NCBI RefSeq assembly: GCF_037027445.1
Contig: NZ_JBANDL010000002.1
Location: 4,030,001-4,094,000, forward strand
DNA: 64,000 nt
Source of the DNA: Lysobacter firmicutimachus
GTDB taxonomy: Bacteria > Pseudomonadota > Gammaproteobacteria > Xanthomonadales > Xanthomonadaceae
Reading direction: 5' to 3'
This document shows, one piece after another, positions 59,641 through 64,000 of the stretch. The notes beneath the pieces were generated by a model. It saw nothing but the letters and a program-made list of their open reading frames with translations. It was not told where the DNA came from and searched no databases. Within the stretch, counting starts at the first letter, position 1; the number at the start of each line of letters is the position of its first letter. Position numbers and translations under genes: made by a program.

Positions 59641-59925
59641 GCCGCTTGCCCTTGCCCTTGCCGTCGCCGTGAACAGCTTGGCGCCGCATCGAACTCGCGA
59701 GAACGCCCTGGAGCCCCGAAGGGCGGCCCGCAGGGAGGCGGGCCGTGCGCAGCCGGGCCAGGGAGGGCCGGTGCGGAGCAGCCCCGCGCAGGCTAGGCCC
59801 CATAGTGGCTTTTGATTCGAAACCGCCATGGCGTTTTCTTTGGCTACTTTTTGACCGAAGGAAATCCAGTAGGACGTTGTCGCCTTGGACAAAGAAAGTG
59901 ACCCGGCCGCTTGCGGACGGAAGCT
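59641..59925 (+). repeat. composite dispersed repeat, copy B
   Basis: A close copy of 22281-22510 with the same order of parts. A degenerate hexamer run (TTGCCC, TTGCCG) is at 59647-59670. The core AGCTTGGCGCCGCATCG... is from 59676 and holds the hairpin GGCCCGC/GCGGGCC. The region around CTTTTTGACC has lost the left arm of the long stem found in copy A and carries an extra stretch of about 25-30 bases (59853-59880). The right arm GACAAAGAAAG remains. It lies between the dgkA promoter side and the 3' end of the TraB-like gene. The 682 bases from 59353 to 60034 hold no gene. Confidence 0.8.
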
Positions 59926-60013
59926 TGGCTTGGGAGCTTTTGTCCCTAGAAGCCGGCGCTACGGTTTCGGGTTTCGATCAATGGCGAAGGCGTTGATTTC
60001 TCTGCGCGTCCCA

Positions 60014-60039
60014 TGGTCGCGGCTTACGCCGCTCCTACA
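60014..60039. repeat. REP element overlapping the end of the TraB-like gene
   Basis: GGTCGCGGCTTACGCCGCTCCTACA, the reverse of the common REP. It contains the stop codon (TAG, 60035-60037 on the minus strand) of the adjacent gene, as seen for the deacetylase at 43.9 kb. It lies about 90 bases after composite repeat B. Confidence 0.85.
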
Positions 60040-61258
60040 AGGGGGCGGGCGGTCTCGCAGCGGCGATGTCGCGCTGCCAGTAGCCGCGCAGTTGCTCGCG
60101 CTGGCGCGGGCTCAGGCCGGCGACGCAGGCCTCGAGCAACTCGTCCGCGCCCGCCGCGTCGCCGGCCGCCAGCGTCTCCCGCGCCGCCTCCAGCAAGGCC
60201 CGCCGGCGCACGTCGAGATTGCCGAACGGATCGAACCAGGAATCCACCCGGGCCGCGTCCTTGACCCCGGTCCAGGCAAAGCGCGCCTCGCCGGCCTCGC
60301 CAGCGATGGCGCGGTAGCCCGCGATCGCCGCGTTGCGCCCGATCCGTCCTTGCAGCAGATCCAGCCGCACCCGGAACAGACGCGCCTGCGGCGTGGCGCC
60401 GGCGGCTTCCAGCGCCGCCACCGCGCGGCCGACATAGGCATAGTCCACCGCCCCGCCCGCCGCCTGCACGCCGAGCAGATTGAAGCTCGCGATCGCGGTC
60501 TGGTACTCGACCCGGTCGTGCGCCTGGACCGTCCGCGCGTCGGGCCGGCCCAGCGACGAGGGCTGCACCAGGCGCAGGCCGGGCTCCTCGGCGAGAATCG
60601 CTTCGATGTCGTGCTTGTGGAACTCGCCGACGACCACGACCACCGTGCCGCCCGGATGCGCGCGCGCTGCCGCGGCGATGCGCTGCGCCTGCAGGTAAGT
60701 GCGGTACAGATACAGGCGCCGCGGCAGATCGTGCCTGGCGCGCTTGGCCGGTGTCGTCGCCCAGTCGCGCACCTTGCTCAGGCGGGCGGGGTCGTCGGCA
60801 TGGAAGAAATCGCGCTGCAGGCTTTCCGGGCCGAAACTCAGAAACCCCATGAAGCCCTTGAGCGGACGCAGCTCCGGCGGCGCGTCCAGGGCCAGGCCGA
60901 AACCCAGCTTCTGATCTTCGACCGGCGGTTCCCAGTCGATCGGGCACAGCTCGATGCCGTGACGGCGCGCAAACGGCACCGCGACGTCCTGCACTTCGTA
61001 GGTGAACTCGTAGAAATCGCCGCGCGCGAACGCCTCCGGCGCGCGCTCGATGCAGATCGCGTCGGGCCTGATGCGGTCGAGGAAAGCGTCCAACAGCGCC
61101 GGCCGGTCGCGCTCGGACACCAATTGCGCGGCGTGGTCGACGCCGAGGATCGTCACCGTCGTCGTCGTCGTCGCCGGCGCCGCAGCGGCCGGCGCGGGCG
61201 CAGCCGCGAACGCCTGCCACGGCAGCAACCACAACAGCGTCAGCCACCACTTGCTCAT
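60035..61258 (-). CDS. exported TraB/Tiki-like (GumN/ChaN-superfamily) protein
   Basis: A 407-residue protein with a signal peptide (about 1-18, ending AFA). It has LGVDHAAQLVSERDRPALLDAFLDRIRPDAICIERAPEAFARGDFYEFTYEVQD (about 38-90) and later VVVVVGEFHKHDIEAILAEEPG (about 195-215), with paired GxxH motifs seen in the TraB/PrgY/Tiki fold. A helical region ends the protein (ALLEAARETLAAGDAAGADELLEACV). The family covers proteases and pheromone-related or heme-binding proteins, so function is not assigned. The start is the ATG at 61258 and the stop lies in a REP. Confidence 0.72.
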   Translation of the reverse strand: MSKWWLTLLWLLPWQAFAAAPAPAAAAPATTTTTVTILGVDHAAQLVSERDRPALLDAFLDRIRPDAICIERAPEAFARGDFYEFTYEVQDVAVPFARRHGIELCPIDWEPPVEDQKLGFGLALDAPPELRPLKGFMGFLSFGPESLQRDFFHADDPARLSKVRDWATTPAKRARHDLPRRLYLYRTYLQAQRIAAAARAHPGGTVVVVVGEFHKHDIEAILAEEPGLRLVQPSSLGRPDARTVQAHDRVEYQTAIASFNLLGVQAAGGAVDYAYVGRAVAALEAAGATPQARLFRVRLDLLQGRIGRNAAIAGYRAIAGEAGEARFAWTGVKDAARVDSWFDPFGNLDVRRRALLEAARETLAAGDAAGADELLEACVAGLSPRQREQLRGYWQRDIAAARPPAPL

Positions 61259-61345
61259 GTCCGCTCCGTTCCCGGTCGTCGCCGGCACCATGGCACGGCG
61301 CGGCGATCCGCGCCCGTGCCCGAGGTCGTGGTCCTGCGCCGCGCC

Positions 61346-62584
61346 TTACTGCTGGCGCAATGCTTCGATCGGATCCAGCTGCGAGGCCTTGCGCGCCGGG
61401 TAATAACCGAAGAACAGACCGGTGGCGATCGAGAACCCCGCGGCCAGGCCGATCACCTTGCCGTTCAGCGCCACCGGCAAGGCCCCGAACTTGCTCACCA
61501 GCAAGGTACCGACCACGCCGATGGCGATGCCCAGCGCGCCGCCGATCAACGAGATCAGCATCGCCTCGGCCAGGAACTGCCGGCGAATGTCGCCGGGTCC
61601 CGCGCCGACCGCCATGCGCAGGCCGATCTCGCGGATCCGTTCGGTCACCGAGACCAGCATGATGTTCATGATGCCGATGCCGCCGACGATCAGCGAAATC
61701 GTCGCCACCGCGCCGAGCAGCAGCGACATCAGCCGGGTGGTCTGGGTGCGAGTCGCGACCACTTCGGCGATGTTGCGCACGCTGAAGTCGTCATCGGCGC
61801 CGGGCTGGATGCGATGGCGTTGGCGCAGCAGGCTTTCGATCTGCTCCTGCGCATAAGCGACGTCCTCGGCGCGGCCGACGCCGACCGCGATCTGCATCAC
61901 CGCGCCGGTCGGCAGGCCCATCGCCCCGAGCAGACGACGGCGCCCGGTTTCCAGCGGCACCAGCACCACATCGTCCTGGTCCTGGCCGAAACCGCCCTGG
62001 CCCTTGGGCTTGAGCGTACCGACCACCGTGAACGGCACTCGCCCCAGGCGCACGGTCTGGCCGATCGCGTCCTCGTCGCCGAACAGTTCGCGGCGCACGG
62101 TTTCGCCGAGGATCACCGACTTGGTGCCGCTGCCGTAGTCGCGCGCTTCGAACGCTGCGCCGGAGGCGATGCTCCAACCGTTGATGTCGAAGAAATCCGC
62201 CTGCACGCCCTGCCACTGGGTTGACCAGTTGTTCTCGGCGTACACCGCCTGGGTGCCGCCGCGCAGCGAGGCGGCGACGTACTGGACCTCGCCGATCTCG
62301 TTGCGGATCGACTCGGCGTCGGCTTCGGTCAGGGTGAAGAAGCTCGACGCGCTCAGGCGCACGCCGCCGGCGCCGCGGCCGCCGCCGCCCGAGCTGATGT
62401 CGAGCCGGTTCGAGCCCAACCCGGACACCAGCTTGTCGATTTCCGACTGGGTGCCCTGGCCGACCGAGACCATCACGATCACCGCGGCGATGCCGATGAT
62501 CACGCCCAGCGAGGTCAGCGCGCTGCGCAGCCAATTGCCTCGCAGAGCGAACACCGCCGTACGCAGCACTTCCAGGAAGTTCAT
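61346..62584 (-). CDS. MacB-like ABC transporter permease (FtsX domain)
   Basis: A 412-residue protein. An N-terminal membrane segment (WLRSALTSLGVIIGIAAVIVMVSVG, about 18-42) precedes a periplasmic domain (about 45-280). Three C-terminal segments follow: MSLLLGAVATISLIVGGIGIMNIMLVSVTERIREIGLRMAVGA, then ISLIGGALGIAIGV and SIATGLFFGYYPA. The MacB/FtsX family signature SVTERIREIGLRMA is clear. It lacks an ATP-binding domain, which is on the next gene. The 4-base overlap at 62581-62584 couples them. Confidence 0.9.
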   Translation of the reverse strand: MNFLEVLRTAVFALRGNWLRSALTSLGVIIGIAAVIVMVSVGQGTQSEIDKLVSGLGSNRLDISSGGGGRGAGGVRLSASSFFTLTEADAESIRNEIGEVQYVAASLRGGTQAVYAENNWSTQWQGVQADFFDINGWSIASGAAFEARDYGSGTKSVILGETVRRELFGDEDAIGQTVRLGRVPFTVVGTLKPKGQGGFGQDQDDVVLVPLETGRRRLLGAMGLPTGAVMQIAVGVGRAEDVAYAQEQIESLLRQRHRIQPGADDDFSVRNIAEVVATRTQTTRLMSLLLGAVATISLIVGGIGIMNIMLVSVTERIREIGLRMAVGAGPGDIRRQFLAEAMLISLIGGALGIAIGVVGTLLVSKFGALPVALNGKVIGLAAGFSIATGLFFGYYPARKASQLDPIEALRQQ

Positions 62585-63288
62585 GCGCCGGCCTCCTGCT
62601 CGTGCAGCTCGCCGTCGCGCATGACGAAGGTGCGGCCGGCATGCGCGGCCACGTCCGGGTCGTGGGTGATCAGCACCACGGTGTGGTCTTCGGCTTGCAG
62701 GCGCTTGAACAGAGCCAGGATCTCCTCGCCGGTGCGGGTATCGAGCGCACCGGTGGGTTCGTCGGCGAGCAGGATCGGCGGCCGGTTGATCAGCGCGCGG
62801 GCGATCGCCACGCGCTGCTGCTGACCGCCGGACAACTCGCTCGGCCGATGTCCGGCGCGACCGCCCAGGCCGACCGCTTCCAGCGCCGCCTGGGCGCGCT
62901 GCAGGCGTTCATCGCGCGGCACGTTGGCATAGCCCATCGGCATCGCCACGTTTTCCAATGCGTTCATGCGCGGCAACAGGTTGAAGCCCTGGAACACGAA
63001 ACCGATCTTGTCGCGGCGCAGGATCGCGCGCGCTTCCGCGTCCAGGCTGGCGACGTCGACGCCGTCGCACAGGTAGCTGCCGCTGCTGGGTGTATCCAGG
63101 CAGCCGATCAGGTTCATCAGGGTCGACTTGCCCGAACCCGACGGCCCCATGATCGCGACGAACTCGCCGCGCGCGATCGTCAGGTCGACACCGTGCAAGG
63201 CGATCACCTCGGCCTCGCTGCCGGGCGAATAGACCTTGCCCAGGCCGCGGGTTTCGATGACCGGATGCGCGTCGGCGACCTCGCTCAT
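62581..63288 (-). CDS. ABC transporter ATP-binding protein, MacB/LolD type
   Basis: A 235-residue ATPase. Walker A GPSGSGKST (about 50-58), signature LSGGQQQRVAIARAL (about 153-167) and Walker B ILLADEPTGALD (about 173-184), followed by the conserved H-loop TH. It opens VIETRGLGKVYSPGSEAEVIALHGVDLTI, the LolD/MacB pattern. It powers the adjacent permease. The 4-base overlap with the adaptor gene (63285-63288) shows one operon. Confidence 0.94.
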   Translation of the reverse strand: MSEVADAHPVIETRGLGKVYSPGSEAEVIALHGVDLTIARGEFVAIMGPSGSGKSTLMNLIGCLDTPSSGSYLCDGVDVASLDAEARAILRRDKIGFVFQGFNLLPRMNALENVAMPMGYANVPRDERLQRAQAALEAVGLGGRAGHRPSELSGGQQQRVAIARALINRPPILLADEPTGALDTRTGEEILALFKRLQAEDHTVVLITHDPDVAAHAGRTFVMRDGELHEQEAGA

Positions 63289-64000
63289 GGGCCGGTGCGT
63301 CCGCTGCCGACCACGATCTCGTCGCCTTCGCGCACGTTGCCGGAGACCTCGGTCCAGCTGCCGTCGCTGGCGCCGACCCGCACCACCACCGGCTCGGGCT
63401 TGCCGCCGGCCAGCTTGTACAGCGGCACTCGGCGCGCGGTCACCAGGTTGGCGATCTCGGCGTCCCAGCGTGCGCGCTGGCCGTCGTCGAGCAGGCTGCG
63501 GAAAGCGCCGAACTGCTGATTGAAGCGTTCCAGCATGCGCTGGCGCGCGGCGCCGGACATGGCGCCGCCGTTGCGGTTGCGATTGTTGTTGCCGCCCCCG
63601 CCGCCCGGCCCGCGGCCGCCGCCGATGATGATCGGCGCGCCGCCGCCCGGCGGTCCGCCCGCGCTCGCCGCCGGCGCCGCGCTGCGCGCGGCCATGCGCT
63701 GCTTCATCTGCGCCAGCGCGGCGTCGAATGCGGCCTGCTGCTGCGCGTTCAACTTCAGCGCCTGCGCGACCTGCGGCAGGTCGTTGCCGAGACCGCCGCG
63801 CACGCCGCCGTTCGGGCCGGCATTGCCGGCGCCGGCGGCGTCTTCGTCGGCCGGCTTGTAGCGCAGCGCGGCGTTGCTGACCCGCAGCACGTCGTCGCGG
63901 CGGCTGACCTCGATCTCGGCGTTGGCGGTCATGCCCGGCAGCAGCGCGCCGTCGGGGTTGTCGACCGAGACCACCACCGGATAGGTGATGACGTTGCTGG
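63285..64000 (-). CDS. MacA-like periplasmic adaptor, partial (N-terminus outside the window)
   Basis: The C-terminal 238 residues of a membrane-fusion (MacA-type) protein, open to the window edge. It includes NVITYPVVVSVDNPDGALLPGMTANAEIEVSRRDDVLRVSNAALRYKP, typical of MacA. An unusual insert (about 80 residues) follows: QQQAAFDAALAQMKQRMAARS then Gly/Asn/Pro-rich sequence (GGGRGPGGGGGNNNRNRNGG), then a helical stretch. The end is EPVVVRVGASDGSWTEVSGNVREGDEIVVGSGRTGP. It links the inner-membrane permease to an outer-membrane channel. Confidence 0.92.
   Translation of the reverse strand, partial: SNVITYPVVVSVDNPDGALLPGMTANAEIEVSRRDDVLRVSNAALRYKPADEDAAGAGNAGPNGGVRGGLGNDLPQVAQALKLNAQQQAAFDAALAQMKQRMAARSAAPAASAGGPPGGGAPIIIGGGRGPGGGGGNNNRNRNGGAMSGAARQRMLERFNQQFGAFRSLLDDGQRARWDAEIANLVTARRVPLYKLAGGKPEPVVVRVGASDGSWTEVSGNVREGDEIVVGSGRTGP

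Overview
The window is very GC-rich with strongly GC3-biased codons. Its gene content and order fit a Xanthomonadaceae gammaproteobacterium, most likely Lysobacter or a close relative: tolQRA beside ybgC and ruvB, yebC-ruvC-ruvA, fmdB near aspS, lptD-surA-pdxA-rsmA-apaG-apaH, thyA-lgt, and many REP-type palindromes (arm TGTAGGAGCGGC) between genes. The genus is inferred from gene order and repeat style, not from a database search. No rRNA, tRNA, CRISPR, prophage or insertion sequence was recognised. This is mostly core chromosome with a few accessory insertions.

Layout. From 0.1 to 9.7 kb there is one long minus-strand block covering cell envelope and DNA repair. Read in the direction of transcription it is yebC, ruvC, ruvA, kup, a cupin, ruvB, ybgC, tolQ, tolR, tolA and an extra gene that copies only the TolA C-terminal domain. 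Its spacers are full of heptamer repeats of GATTCCC type, and these appear to have grown into the ends of ruvB, ruvC and kup. From 9.75 to 14.8 kb lies an accessory segment between yebC and aspS. It holds a small lipase-like hydrolase, a secreted DUF4832 barrel protein, a secreted LamG protein with a Cys/His-rich papain-like tail, its small exported partner with a YSGRPNP motif, and a GNAT acetyltransferase. From 15 to 19.5 kb run aspS, fmdB and an ABC-F ATPase. They are followed on the plus strand by a TonB-dependent receptor, a YbaL-type cation/proton antiporter and YceH.

From 25.4 to 28.6 kb is a peroxide-defence unit: ahpC and ahpD face oxyR across a spacer with a recognisable OxyR site. 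MsrA and, further on, MsrB repair oxidised methionine. From 29.7 to 36 kb come apt, an EamA transporter, a DUF2007 protein, glnS, a deaminase, rlmM and a small exported protein whose start looks frameshifted. An Ala-rich EF-hand protein, an MHS-type transporter and two ubiquinone-pathway flavin hydroxylases (UbiH and a UbiI/VisC-like partner) follow. Next are a small membrane protein and a PduO-type corrinoid adenosyltransferase, then a histone-deacetylase-like amidohydrolase.

From 44.7 to 52 kb is the classical outer-membrane biogenesis and maintenance operon lptD-surA-pdxA-rsmA, then apaG and apaH, with start/stop overlaps between the first four. From 52.7 to 55.7 kb are folA, a lipoprotein, thyA and lgt on the minus strand. 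From 55.8 to 59.4 kb are a LemA/TPM-domain operon, a TerC-family protein and diacylglycerol kinase. From 60 kb to the end are a TraB/Tiki-like secreted protein and a MacAB-type tripartite efflux operon, with the MacA-like adaptor cut by the window edge.

The least explained features are the LamG/papain-like plus SGRPNP cassette, the TolA domain duplication, the gene-invading heptamer repeats, two copies of a composite repeat of roughly 230-250 bp at 22.3 and 59.7 kb, and REP elements that supply stop codons to neighbouring genes.
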